64,000 bases of DNA, taken from Homoserinimonas sp. OAct 916 (GTDB taxonomy: Bacteria; Actinomycetota; Actinomycetes; Actinomycetales; Microbacteriaceae). Below, piece by piece: positions 43,090 to 51,320 of the stretch. How positions within the stretch are numbered: the first letter of the stretch is position 1; the number at the start of each line of letters is the position of its first letter. A program made the translations under genes and the position numbers. Below the pieces are notes generated by a model, which saw only the letters and a program-made list of their open reading frames with translations, had not been told where the DNA came from and ran no database searches. The DNA lies in contig NZ_QJHB01000011.1 in NCBI RefSeq assembly GCF_003260275.1, forward strand, positions 106,816 to 170,815, given 5' to 3'.

Positions 43090-43833
43090 CTAGAGTCTCC
43101 CCGCCGCGACGATCTTTTTGAGGAAGACTTGCGTACGTTCGTGCGTGGGAGCTCCGAAGATCTCCTTCGGCGTACCCTGCTCGAGCACGACGCCCTCATG
43201 CAGAAATACAATCTGGTCGGCCACCTCTTGGGCGAAGGACATCTCGTGGGTTGCCATGATGATCGTCAGCCCGTCTTCAGCGAGGTCGCGCACAATGTTG
43301 AGCACCTCGGCGACCAGTTCTGGGTCGAGCGCCGAAGTGATCTCATCCAGCAACAGCACCTCTGGGTTCATCGCCAGCGCCCGGATGATTGCAACCCGCT
43401 GCTGCTGGCCGCCCGACAACTGGTCAGGAAAGGCGCTCGCCTTCTCCTCGAGCCCCACACGTTTCAGCAAGGTGCGGGCTTGCGCCTCGGCATCCGCTCT
43501 GCTGCGTCCGAGAACCCGGATCGGTGAGAGTGTGACGTTGTTGAGCACGCTCATGTGCGGAAACAGGTTGAAGCTTTGAAACACGATGCCGACTTTGCGC
43601 CTGAGGGCGTTGACGTCGATCCCCTCACCCGAGACGACATCACCGTCGAGCCGGATGTCTCCGCCTTGAATCTCTTCAAGGGCATTGACGCAGCGGAGCA
43701 GCGTTGATTTTCCGCATCCGGATGCGCCGATGAGGCACACCACCTGGTGCTTCTCGATGTGCAGGGTCACACCGCGCAGCACCGGGTTCTCTCCATACGA
43801 CTTCTCGACGTCGTTCAGTTCAAGGAAGGCCAC
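43090..43833 (-). CDS. Polar amino-acid ABC importer, ATP-binding protein (GlnQ-like)
   Basis: 247 residues. Walker A GASGCGKST, Q-loop in VGIVFQSFNLFPHMSVLNNVT, signature LSGGQQQRV, Walker B VLLLDEITSALDPELV, and the switch His in MATHEMSF. This is the GlnQ/HisP pattern. GTG start at 43833 behind AAGGGG, directly following the permease gene. Confidence 0.93.
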   Translation of the reverse strand: MAFLELNDVEKSYGENPVLRGVTLHIEKHQVVCLIGASGCGKSTLLRCVNALEEIQGGDIRLDGDVVSGEGIDVNALRRKVGIVFQSFNLFPHMSVLNNVTLSPIRVLGRSRADAEAQARTLLKRVGLEEKASAFPDQLSGGQQQRVAIIRALAMNPEVLLLDEITSALDPELVAEVLNIVRDLAEDGLTIIMATHEMSFAQEVADQIVFLHEGVVLEQGTPKEIFGAPTHERTQVFLKKIVAAGRL

Positions 43834-43836
43834 GGG

Positions 43837-44946
43837 TTACCCCTTACTCATCTGGCGCCGGGCGTCACGGGCGAGAAGCCGGTCGACGAACCGCGTCTGC
43901 GGGATGGTGATGATGATGAAAAGAATGGCCACGACTGTGACCGATGACAGGTTGAAGTAGTTGCTCGAGTAGATCTTCGCCTGCGTGAACGCATCGACAG
44001 TGCCGATGACGGTCACCAGCGCCGTGTCTTTCTGCAGACCGATGAAGTCGTTCAGCAACGGAGGGGTCACCTTGCGCACCGCCTGCGGCACGATCACGAA
44101 ACGCATGGTCTTCCCGTAGGAGAGGCCAAGTGATCGGGCTGCCGAGACCTGTGACCAATGGATTCCCTCAATACCCGCGCGATACACCTCGGCGACATAG
44201 GCGCCGTAGGTGAGGGTGAGGGCGAGCACCGCCGACCAGGTGGGACCGAGATCACTGAGCAGGGGAACCCCAGCCAGCGGCAGCCCGAAACCGACCAGAT
44301 AGATGACAATGATCGATGGGATGGCCCGGAACACATCGACGTAGGCCGTCGCCAACCAGCGGATGGGGCGACCGGCATCCGTTGGCATCAGACGGGCGAG
44401 AGCGATGAACAGCGCCCAGCCGAGCACAAGGATCTCCGCGAGCAGGGCTATCTTGATGTTCTCGCCGAAGGCAATCGTGACGTCTCGTACGCTCTTCGCC
44501 ATGAACGAGGCGTCGAAGAAGGTGGTCTGCACCGCGTGGTCGTTCGCGAGCAGAAACAGGGTGAACACCGCGATGAACACAATCGGCAGGCACGAGCCAA
44601 GCGCAACCCAGGCGGAGTGGGCTGCTCGCGACCGGTAGGTTCGGGCTTCAACCACGTCACCATTGGCCGCAGCCCTGGTGCTGCGCGCCTGTTGCTTCAC
44701 TCCACGGATCAGCGGGACGAAGGTTCCGATAGCGAGCAGTACGACAATTCCGGTCGCGGCACCAAGCACCAGCGTCCAGATGCCGGTCTCGGCGACGATG
44801 ATCGTCAGGTAGCAGGCGTAGACCGCGAGACCAACGGTGACGAGTGAGAACAGAAATCCTGCGAGCAGGGTGTTCTGCGCGCTGCCGACGGGCGCCGGTT
44901 GCGCAGCCCGGGCGGGCTGCGCAACCGAAATGGAATCCGAGGTCAC
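43837..44946 (-). CDS. Polar amino-acid ABC importer permease (HisM/GlnP-like)
   Basis: 369 residues, longer than the usual 220-300: two extra membrane segments occupy about residues 24-85 before the standard domain. Coupling loop EVYRAGIEGIHWSQVSAARSLGLS and PQAVRKVTPPLLNDFIGLQKDTAL (split over about 291-314) are canonical. I chose the GTG at 44946, which overlaps the upstream stop as GTGA; an in-frame GTG at 44958 is possible. Confidence 0.9.
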   Translation of the reverse strand: MTSDSISVAQPARAAQPAPVGSAQNTLLAGFLFSLVTVGLAVYACYLTIIVAETGIWTLVLGAATGIVVLLAIGTFVPLIRGVKQQARSTRAAANGDVVEARTYRSRAAHSAWVALGSCLPIVFIAVFTLFLLANDHAVQTTFFDASFMAKSVRDVTIAFGENIKIALLAEILVLGWALFIALARLMPTDAGRPIRWLATAYVDVFRAIPSIIVIYLVGFGLPLAGVPLLSDLGPTWSAVLALTLTYGAYVAEVYRAGIEGIHWSQVSAARSLGLSYGKTMRFVIVPQAVRKVTPPLLNDFIGLQKDTALVTVIGTVDAFTQAKIYSSNYFNLSSVTVVAILFIIITIPQTRFVDRLLARDARRQMSKG

Positions 44947-45827
44947 TGTACGTTCCACACCGGAATGCTCGCCGGGTCGACGCCGTAGGCATCGGTCAGG
45001 TACGCGGCACTCATCGCGTCGAGCGTGCCGTCTGCTTTCAGATCAGCGAGGATCTTGTTGATCGTGTCACGGTTCGGCGACCCCTTCTCCATCATGACGC
45101 CGTAGGCCTCGTCGGTCTCGATCTGACCGACGACGGCGAGCTTGTCTCCCGACTGGGTGGCGGCGCCCAGCACGATGCTCAGGTCCTGGATGCCGGCATC
45201 GATGTTGCCTGCTGCGACGGCGGCCTGCATCTCCGAGTCGCCGGGGAATACCGCGGGCGGGTTGGTCGGCTTGATCAGGTCGTTCACGAGGATCTGGCCG
45301 ACCGTTCCCTGCTTGACGCCGAGTTTCATGTCCCGCAGGTTATCGGCGGTGACATCCGCCCCCGTCTTCGCCAGGATTCCGGCGGTGGACTGGAAGTAGG
45401 GATCGGAGAAGTCCATCACCTGCGTGCGCTCGTCAGTGATGGTGATCTGGTTGAGGGAGAGGTCCATGTTTCCCGCCTTGCCCGCCACGAGCCCGTCGAA
45501 GGACGCCATCTCGAGCTTCACGTTGTTGATGCCGGCACGGTGGGCGATGTTGACCAGCAGGCAGAAGTCGAAGCCGCTTCGAATGTCTTCGACGGTGTCG
45601 CCGTTGTACCAACCGGGGCTGGGCAGGTCGGCCTTCATCAGCAGAGTGTCCTCCTTGATGGTCGTGAGCGTGTACTGACCCGCCTCGCCGGTGACCTCGC
45701 AGTCTCCATACGACGCGGGGTTGCCGTTGGCCTGCGGCTCATTACTGCCCCCCGATGCCGAACAGCCGGCCATCACGAGTGCCGACGCCAACGCGATGGG
45801 CACGAAAATTAGTGCTTTCTGCTTCAT
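44943..45827 (-). CDS. Polar amino-acid ABC importer substrate-binding lipoprotein (SBP family 3)
   Basis: 294 residues. Signal peptide with lipobox VMAGC (Cys at 22), then the type II periplasmic fold: FDGLVAGKAGNMDLSLNQITITDERTQVMDFSDPYF is split over about 126-161 and is the hallmark of family 3 binders for polar amino acids. First gene of a four-gene operon (binder, permease, ATPase, amidotransferase). AAGGA lies about 10 nt before the ATG. A LacI-like operator lies about 35 bp upstream. Confidence 0.9.
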   Translation of the reverse strand: MKQKALIFVPIALASALVMAGCSASGGSNEPQANGNPASYGDCEVTGEAGQYTLTTIKEDTLLMKADLPSPGWYNGDTVEDIRSGFDFCLLVNIAHRAGINNVKLEMASFDGLVAGKAGNMDLSLNQITITDERTQVMDFSDPYFQSTAGILAKTGADVTADNLRDMKLGVKQGTVGQILVNDLIKPTNPPAVFPGDSEMQAAVAAGNIDAGIQDLSIVLGAATQSGDKLAVVGQIETDEAYGVMMEKGSPNRDTINKILADLKADGTLDAMSAAYLTDAYGVDPASIPVWNVQ

Positions 45828-45860
45828 TGCAATGAATCCTTCTTTGGAGGCTGGGTAGTG

Positions 45861-45876
45861 CCTAAATCGTTTTAGG
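45861..45876. promoter_or_regulatory. LacI-type operator upstream of the amino-acid importer
   Basis: CCTAAATCGTTTTAGG is a 16-bp near-perfect palindrome with the central CG typical of LacI-family operators. It lies 10-25 bp downstream of the predicted -10 element, covering the transcription start, where a bound repressor would block initiation. A LacI-family gene is divergent to it. Confidence 0.65.
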
Positions 45877-45885
45877 TCTTTCGCT

Positions 45886-45916
45886 ATAGTATTGAAAAAA
45901 CCAGTTCGGATGTCAA
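45886..45916 (-). promoter_or_regulatory. Sigma-70-type promoter of the amino-acid importer operon
   Basis: On the minus strand, a perfect -35 TTGACA (45911-45916) and -10 TACTAT (45886-45891) are separated by 19 bp, slightly long. The predicted start falls within or beside the LacI-like operator. Confidence 0.55.
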
Positions 45917-46091
45917 GCTCCGAGACTTGGACCACACGTCTTTTCACAACCCGCACAGGTCTCCCCTTTGCTTCTCCTCCTGGAGCCGCGCGAGGAACGC
46001 AGTAGAATCCGCAGGACAGATCGCCGCGGACGAGGGGACAACAATTACCGGATCATCAGCCCCAGACGATCAGCCAACCGGGGGACAAGGT

Positions 46092-47321
46092 GTGCCTTCA
46101 GTGAGCGACTTTCCGAGGCGGGCTCAATCGGTGGGGCAGGATCGCCCAGTGAAGCAGGACCGCCCTGGTAAGCAGGATCGCCCTGGTAAGGCAAAGGGTC
46201 CAGCAGAGGCCGCGTCGAAGCGGCAATCTTTTTCCAAGAAGACCGCTGTCGGCATTCGTGAGGTCGCGGCCGCGGCCGGAGTCTCACCGGCAACGGTGTC
46301 GCAGGTCTTCAACCACAAGGGTGAGGCGTCCGCTGCCACCCGTGAACGCGTGCTCTCCGTCGGCGATCGTCTGGGATACCGACCCAACCCAGTCGGACAG
46401 GCGTTGCGCTCGGGCCGGTCACGCGTCATCGGTGTGGTGGTGAGCTATCGGGAGTCCGCCGTCTGGCAGCAGACCTACATGCCGTACTACCAGAGCATCA
46501 TCGCCGGCGCGGCAATAGAAGCGGTCGATCATGGCTACTCGATTTCGGCGGCGCCGAGCACTGAGGATGGAGAGATCGAGACGCGACTGCCACTCGATGG
46601 CGTGATCGTGGTCGACCCGATCCCGAACGATCCGGTCGTCGAACAATGCATGGCTCGCGGCCTCGCGGTCGTGATTGACGGTGGATATTCGCCGGCGACG
46701 GACGGCGCCCGGATGGTGAGCGTGCGTGCCGACGTGGCACAGGGGATCCCGACAGTGCTCGACCACCTCTGGGACCAGCATGTCGCCCGGGCCCACGGGA
46801 ATGCTGGCAACAAACAGGGGGAGAGCGGCGGGGAAGCCAGCGACCAAAGTGGCGAGAACCGCCCGTTTCGACCCGCGCTGTTCACCGGCCCTCGTCTCGA
46901 CAGCTACACGACCGACACCACGAACGCCTATCAATCCTGGTGCGAAATGCGCGGTTTGGAGCCCATCGTGGCCACCCTCGGGCACGATCAACCACCGCTC
47001 GATGCCGCTCGCGCCCTCCTGGCGAGGGGCCCGAGGGAACTCAACGCCGTTCACTGCCTGAACGAGACGTACTGCAGTGCAGCGACAGCGGCCGCCGCTG
47101 AACTGGGTCTGGCAATTCCGACCGACCTGCAGATCTCGGTCGCCGGAAGCGCGTACAGCGTCGGCTCCGAGGAACGCGCCGCGTATCTGAACCTCGATCC
47201 GGTGGCGTCGGGCGCGCTTTGCGCACGATCCCTCATCGAGCTTCTGGAGGGGCGTCCGGTCGAGGACCACCTCGAACCGATGGTGCTGGTTCCGGCCAGG
47301 CGCGTCGACTTCGGGGCGTGA
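46092..47321 (+). CDS. LacI-family transcriptional regulator
   Basis: 409 residues. The helix-turn-helix with hinge, GIREVAAAAGVSPATVSQVFNHKGEASAATRERVL, is split over about 54-88; RLGYRPNPVGQALRSGRSRVIGVV follows; then a ligand-binding domain ending LNLDPVASGALCARSLIELL. Unusual: about 50 extra residues precede the HTH and include three copies of QDRP(V/G)K, and a hydrophilic insert (AGNKQGESGGEASDQSGEN) interrupts the sensor domain. GTG at 46092 behind GGGGGACAAGG; GTG 46101 is possible. Probably represses the divergent importer. Confidence 0.88.
   Translation: MPSVSDFPRRAQSVGQDRPVKQDRPGKQDRPGKAKGPAEAASKRQSFSKKTAVGIREVAAAAGVSPATVSQVFNHKGEASAATRERVLSVGDRLGYRPNPVGQALRSGRSRVIGVVVSYRESAVWQQTYMPYYQSIIAGAAIEAVDHGYSISAAPSTEDGEIETRLPLDGVIVVDPIPNDPVVEQCMARGLAVVIDGGYSPATDGARMVSVRADVAQGIPTVLDHLWDQHVARAHGNAGNKQGESGGEASDQSGENRPFRPALFTGPRLDSYTTDTTNAYQSWCEMRGLEPIVATLGHDQPPLDAARALLARGPRELNAVHCLNETYCSAATAAAAELGLAIPTDLQISVAGSAYSVGSEERAAYLNLDPVASGALCARSLIELLEGRPVEDHLEPMVLVPARRVDFGA
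46137..46190. repeat. Three tandem 18-bp coding repeats in the LacI-type gene
   Basis: Units CAGGAYCGCCCWGKKAAG encode QDRPVK, QDRPGK, QDRPGK head to tail in the basic leader ahead of the DNA-binding domain. Confidence 0.7.
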
Positions 47322-47442
47322 GGATTCAAGCTGCAAGCGGGTCGGCGCCGATTCGCGGGCAACACCGGTCAATTGGTCCCGCACCGTGGCAGCCGGCTTG
47401 ACGACAATCGGAGCGTGGCCATGCCCCTGTTCACCTCGAACA

Positions 47443-47485
47443 GCAGAAGGCCGACCCGGGAATCCCACTCGGATCGGCCTTCTGC
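47443..47485. terminator. 12-bp hairpin after the LacI gene, related to the repeat at 48.5 and 63.6 kb
   Basis: GCAGAAGGCCGA and TCGGCCTTCTGC pair perfectly around a 19-nt spacer containing CCCGGGAATCCC. The arms and spacer resemble the hairpin half of the two longer repeats. The rest of 47322-47768 holds a second inverted repeat (47570-47577 with 47590-47597) and no gene. Confidence 0.6.
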
Positions 47486-47768
47486 TTACATATATGGCGA
47501 AACCGTCACACCTGCTTGCGCGGCACACCCTTTGTAGGGTTACAGGGTCGCGAAAGAGATTTGCCACACCCGGGATGACAGTGTCCGACCATCCCGGAAT
47601 TAGTTCCCAGCCAGGGATCAGAATGTTATTTCAGCGCCGCGCGCCGCGAAACCCGTGTCCACGAACCTGGGTCAAGGCCACGACTTTACCCGCTGGTATC
47701 GGACCGCCACGGCGTGATCCGATGCCTCTAGTTCGCCTGATCGGGATATAGAGAACATCGGGGGTGGC

Positions 47769-48224
47769 TTAATTCGCGACGTCGCCTCGCCAAGCTCCGG
47801 TTTCGTTCTGCCTGCTCTCCATCATCTGCTTGAAGTTCTTCAGGTCCTTTTTAACCGCGTGACTGCCCGCACCCAGCACCGCGCCGGCCTTCTCGAGGAG
47901 GCCCTCCGGCTCCCAGTCGATCTGCACTGTGACTCGAGTCGTGCCTTCGTCGAGTTTGTGGAATGTCACGACTCCGGCATGGTTGGTGTCTCCGCCCGTG
48001 CTGTTCCATGCCACTCGCTCGTCTGGGTGCTGCTCGGTGATTGTGGCGTCAAACTCCCGAGTTGCGCCGCCCACCTTCACCACCCAATGTGTGTGCGTGT
48101 CATCGGTCTGCGTGATGGATACAACCTCGTCGAGAAAATCAGGAAAGCTTTCGAACTGGGTCCATTGGTTGTAGGCCACTGTGATTGGAACGGCCACGTC
48201 GATCGTCTCGATAATCTGAGTCAT
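47769..48224 (-). CDS. SRPBCC-family protein (polyketide cyclase/dehydrase-like)
   Basis: 151 residues, one START-like fold. Opening IIETIDVAVPITVAYNQWTQFESFPDFLDEVVSI, split over residues 4-37, and DERVAWNSTGGDTNHAGVVTFHKL are typical of actinobacterial SRPBCC proteins, hydrophobic-ligand binders of mostly unknown function. AAGGAG precedes the ATG by 8 nt. Monocistronic, bordered by non-coding DNA on both sides. Confidence 0.85.
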   Translation of the reverse strand: MTQIIETIDVAVPITVAYNQWTQFESFPDFLDEVVSITQTDDTHTHWVVKVGGATREFDATITEQHPDERVAWNSTGGDTNHAGVVTFHKLDEGTTRVTVQIDWEPEGLLEKAGAVLGAGSHAVKKDLKNFKQMMESRQNETGAWRGDVAN

Positions 48225-48872
48225 GCGTTTTCTCCTTGTTGACTAGTCGTTCCTAATCGGGCAAAGGCACCTATTGTGGTGCTGCTCCTACTGCTTCGGC
48301 CCGTGAGTACATCCTCGTTCGTCGCAGAAATCGATGCTAGGGGTTGCAATTTCAGGAATAGTAGAGGTTGAATCGCGCGCACGGTGCCATCCGAGAACGC
48401 CGTCACGCCCGAGGATATTGGCGACAGTTCCAAGTCAGGACATCGGCGCAAGCCGGAACGTGAAGCGCCAGGAAAGGCCGAAAGTCGACCCGGGAGTCAC
48501 TCCCAGATCGGCCTTCTTCTTGGTATTTCGCAAACCCGGTACACCCGATTTCGCGAAACACCCACTGTGGGTCGTTCGCGAAATTGATTGGTCGCGCCAT
48601 TGCTGGGCACTTTTCGTGCGACCCCAATTGGTTTCCAATTTAAGCGCCAAGATTTTCCACAACAACCGTTCCGCGGAATCCTGCGAATTTTCAGCCAGCA
48701 GTCCACCGCGACCAGTAACCGTACCCCCTGGCCTGCTCATTCATATCCGCCCGGCCCTGGAACGAGTCATCGGTACACGCCTGGCGAATCGATCGGCCCC
48801 GAAACTATCTGCTGCTGGGCAGCCTGCCGGCGACGGTGAGCTTGTGACGGTTTGGACACGAACCCAATGAGA
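48225..48872. other. Non-coding stretch containing one repeat copy
   Basis: 648 bp without a credible gene. The long plus-strand frame from about 48334 runs through the palindromic repeat, lacks a ribosome site and resembles nothing known. Base composition is lower in GC than the flanks around 48580-48700, suggesting accessory DNA. Confidence 0.5.
48472..48584. repeat. Hairpin-plus-palindrome repeat, intact copy
   Basis: The left half is an imperfect hairpin (AAAGGCCGA ... TCGGCCTT, nested GGGAGTCACTCCC) followed by TTCTTCTT. The right half is a 37-bp palindrome (48548-48584) whose outer arms are ATTTCGCGAA and TTCGCGAAAT and whose inner arms are CCCAC and GTGGG; 16 of 18 positions pair around a central T at 48566. 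A second copy at 63582-63671 matches at about nine of ten bases until the palindrome centre. Confidence 0.75.
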
Positions 48873-49247
48873 CTATCCCTGCACCTCGTCGGCGACGTCG
48901 TGGACGATGGTGAAGTGCTTTCGCAGGGGCTCATGCACATGCCAGATGCCGGCCCACCCAGACGGCATCACCATGATGTCGCCTGGCCCGAAATCTTCGG
49001 GCTCTGACCCGTCGACCTCGATCGTGACACGGCCGGAGAGGATGGTACAGATCTCGGTGTAGCCCTCGCGTACCGCGGTGAAGCTGCCCGCGGTGCACTC
49101 CCACAATCCCGTATCGACGCGGCCGTCAGACCACACCGCGAGGCTGGCCTCGGTGAGCCCCTCAGTGGTGGCGGTGGGCTTCGCGACGTGCGCGCCGAGC
49201 GCTACCTCGTCGGTCTGGTGAGCTGAACTGGTTTTGACGTGTGACAT
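48873..49247 (-). CDS. Small cupin protein (DUF861 / cupin_3 type), copy 1
   Basis: 124 residues, one cupin barrel. TGLWECTAGSFTAVREGYTEICTILSGRVTIEVDG and PSGWAGIWHVHEPLRKHFTIV (each split in the barrel) define the family related to ureidoglycine aminohydrolase. The first metal-motif histidines are largely replaced, so catalysis is uncertain. It is a paralogue of the cupin at 60983-61333, sharing PSGWAG(I/V)WHVHEP(L/I)RKH. It lies 22 bp behind a DAO-family oxidase gene and is probably its partner. GAAAGG precedes the ATG. Confidence 0.85.
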   Translation of the reverse strand: MSHVKTSSAHQTDEVALGAHVAKPTATTEGLTEASLAVWSDGRVDTGLWECTAGSFTAVREGYTEICTILSGRVTIEVDGSEPEDFGPGDIMVMPSGWAGIWHVHEPLRKHFTIVHDVADEVQG

Positions 49248-49269
49248 TGGTGTCCTTTCTGCGGCGTGT

Positions 49270-50640
49270 CTAGCCGCGGCCCGTGATCACGTCTGCGATA
49301 TGGGCGATGGGTGAGGTCTTGGTGCGGCCGCCGAGCTCGGCCCGGTCGGCCATCCCGTAGGCGGCGTAGAGGCCCTTGGTCGCGATCCACCGCAACGGTT
49401 CGGGCTCCCACTTACGCACCCGGTGATTCACCCAGGGGAGCCTCGCGATGTCGGTGTCGCGGCCCAGGATGAGATCGGTGAGGGTGCGGCCAGCTAGGTT
49501 GGTCGAGGTCACACCGGTACCGACGTAACCGCCTCCCCACGCCATACCGGCCGCACGGTCAAGGCCGACGGTCGCCGCCCAGTCACGGGGCACACCGAGC
49601 ACCCCCGACCACACATGGTCGATCGCGGCGCCCCTGGTCGCCGGGAAGAACCGGTGCAGGATCTCGGCCAGGCTGTCCGCAGTCGCCGGCGGCGTCCGGC
49701 CGTCGAAGTCGGTCTTCGACCCGTATTTGTAGGGCACACCGCGGCCGCCGATCGCGATGCGGTCGTCGTGGGTACGCTGGGCATACATGTAGACGTGCGC
49801 GAAGTCGCCGAGCACTTCGCCGCGACCCCAGTTCAGCTCGTCCCACACCTCGGCAGTAAGCGGCTCGGTCGCGATCAGCGATGAGTTCATCGGCAGCCAC
49901 AACCGGCGCAGCCCCTTCAGGCTCGCGGTGAAGCCTTCGGTCGCCCGCACCACGAACTCAGCGCGGATGCTGCCGTGGGCGGTCCGCACCTCGTGCGGGA
50001 CGATCTCGGTGGCCCTCGTGCGCTCGTAGATCTTGACCCCGAGACCCTCGATCACATCGGCGAGCCCGGCAGAGAGCTTTGCCGGGTGGATCCGCGCACT
50101 GTGCGGATGCCACACAGCCGCGCGCGTGCCAGCCACATTGATCGTGCTCTTCGCGGCGTCGGCCTCTAACAGTTCGAGGTCAGTGGACTTCCAGGCCTGC
50201 TCTGCGGCCGCGAACTCTCGCAGTCGCGCTTCCTGCGCGGGGGTATAGGCGACGTTGAATTCGCCACCCTTCTTGATGTCAGCATCGATACCCTCTGCCT
50301 CGGCGACCCGGATCACCTCGTCGACGGCATCGTTCATGGCGCGTTGGAACCGTTCCGCCTCGTCGCGTCCGTGCGACTTCACGTACTGCTCCCGGCCTCC
50401 GGTGATGGAGTTGGTCAGCCAGCCCCCGTTGCGGCCCGACGCCCCGTAACCCACGTGATTCTGCTCGACCACGACGACCCGCAGGCCCGGTTGTGCCCGC
50501 TTCAGGTAGTACGCCGTCCACATCCCGGTGTAGCCGGCGCCGACGATCGCCACGTCCGCCTCGATATTCCCGGGAAGCTCCGGCCGGGCCTTCGGCAACC
50601 CGATGTCCTGCCACCAGTGCGACACACTTCCGTTGATCAT
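49270..50640 (-). CDS. DAO-family FAD amine oxidase (gamma-glutamylputrescine-oxidase-like)
   Basis: 456 residues. FAD motif VAIVGAGYTGMWTAYYLKRA with ribose Glu in VVVVEQ, then GYGASGRNGGWLTN, the signature of PuuB-type oxidases of secondary or gamma-glutamylated amines; the C-terminal GYVGTGVTSTNLAGRTL contacts the flavin. Such enzymes oxidise C-N bonds and release an aldehyde plus H2O2. GGAG lies about 5 nt before the ATG at 50640; a promoter lies at about 50.74 kb, and the small cupin follows. Substrate is inferred only as amine-like. Confidence 0.88.
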   Translation of the reverse strand: MINGSVSHWWQDIGLPKARPELPGNIEADVAIVGAGYTGMWTAYYLKRAQPGLRVVVVEQNHVGYGASGRNGGWLTNSITGGREQYVKSHGRDEAERFQRAMNDAVDEVIRVAEAEGIDADIKKGGEFNVAYTPAQEARLREFAAAEQAWKSTDLELLEADAAKSTINVAGTRAAVWHPHSARIHPAKLSAGLADVIEGLGVKIYERTRATEIVPHEVRTAHGSIRAEFVVRATEGFTASLKGLRRLWLPMNSSLIATEPLTAEVWDELNWGRGEVLGDFAHVYMYAQRTHDDRIAIGGRGVPYKYGSKTDFDGRTPPATADSLAEILHRFFPATRGAAIDHVWSGVLGVPRDWAATVGLDRAAGMAWGGGYVGTGVTSTNLAGRTLTDLILGRDTDIARLPWVNHRVRKWEPEPLRWIATKGLYAAYGMADRAELGGRTKTSPIAHIADVITGRG

Positions 50641-50731
50641 GCTCTCTCCTGCTTCATAGGGAATCTCCGTCCGCGAGGGGCGAAAAAGGGGGATCTGTCG
50701 TCCGCCAAACCGTCTGGCCACAATTCTCGTG

Positions 50732-50763
50732 ATCGTATCTGTGTCAGCTCACAGTGGTGTCAA
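50732..50763 (-). promoter_or_regulatory. Promoter and internal palindrome upstream of the oxidase-cupin unit
   Basis: On the minus strand a perfect -35 TTGACA (50758-50763) faces a -10 candidate GATACG/TACGAT at 50732-50739 (18-20 bp spacing). An inverted repeat CTGTG-6 nt-CACAG (50739-50754) lies between the two boxes, where a repressor or activator could act. Confidence 0.5.
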
Positions 50764-50873
50764 GAATGGGCTGCACCGGCGCACTGTAGTGGCGGCGCGC
50801 ATTCCTCGGCGATGACGGTGCCCCGCTTCGGTGAGTGCAGAATGCAAAGCGCTCATCGAGCGGTTGTCAAAGT

Positions 50874-51320
50874 TCAAGAGTCGCCGACCTTCTTTACGAT
50901 TGTTATCCACGGCATCTCTTCAGCAATTTTTCGATAGAACTCCCGCGCGTTGGTGTTCCAGTCGTTGGTTTGCAAATGGATCTCCGAACAACCGTGGTCG
51001 CGCGCCCAGAACTCGAGCTCTCGGATGAGGCTGCTGGCGACCCCCCGCCCCCTAGTATTGGGATCCGTGTATAGGTCGTCGAGATCGATTACATGGTCGC
51101 CCACGATCGAGCGTGGGCGAATGCGAAAATTCGCGAATCCGAGAATGCTTCTTTCCTCGATCGCGAGAATCGTGGTGCTCGGGTGCAACGGATCACGCAG
51201 CCACCCCCAGACTCGATCGATATTCTCTGCTGATTCCGGGATGTGATGGAACTCACGGTATCCCCGGAACAGCGCGTACCATGCTTCGTAATCTGAGGCC
51301 TCAAGCCCGCGGAACTCCAA
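50874..51320 (-). CDS. GNAT-family N-acetyltransferase
   Basis: 148 residues. DLYTDPNTRGRGVASSLIRELEFWARDHG carries the acetyl-CoA loop RGRGVA, and EIHLQTNDWNTNAREFYRKI completes the GNAT core. TTG start at 51320, strongly supported by GGAGGAGAG just upstream. It overlaps the transporter gene by 20 bp and is the last gene of the PhzA/B-like operon, suggesting it acetylates an intermediate or end product of that pathway (inference). Confidence 0.85.
   Translation of the reverse strand: MEFRGLEASDYEAWYALFRGYREFHHIPESAENIDRVWGWLRDPLHPSTTILAIEERSILGFANFRIRPRSIVGDHVIDLDDLYTDPNTRGRGVASSLIRELEFWARDHGCSEIHLQTNDWNTNAREFYRKIAEEMPWITIVKKVGDS

Noticed and set aside
48334..48870. Long plus-strand open frame in the non-coding stretch at 48.3-48.9 kb
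   Set aside because: It runs through the hairpin-plus-palindrome repeat, has no ribosome site and no family resemblance; overlapping frames on the other strand are equally long.
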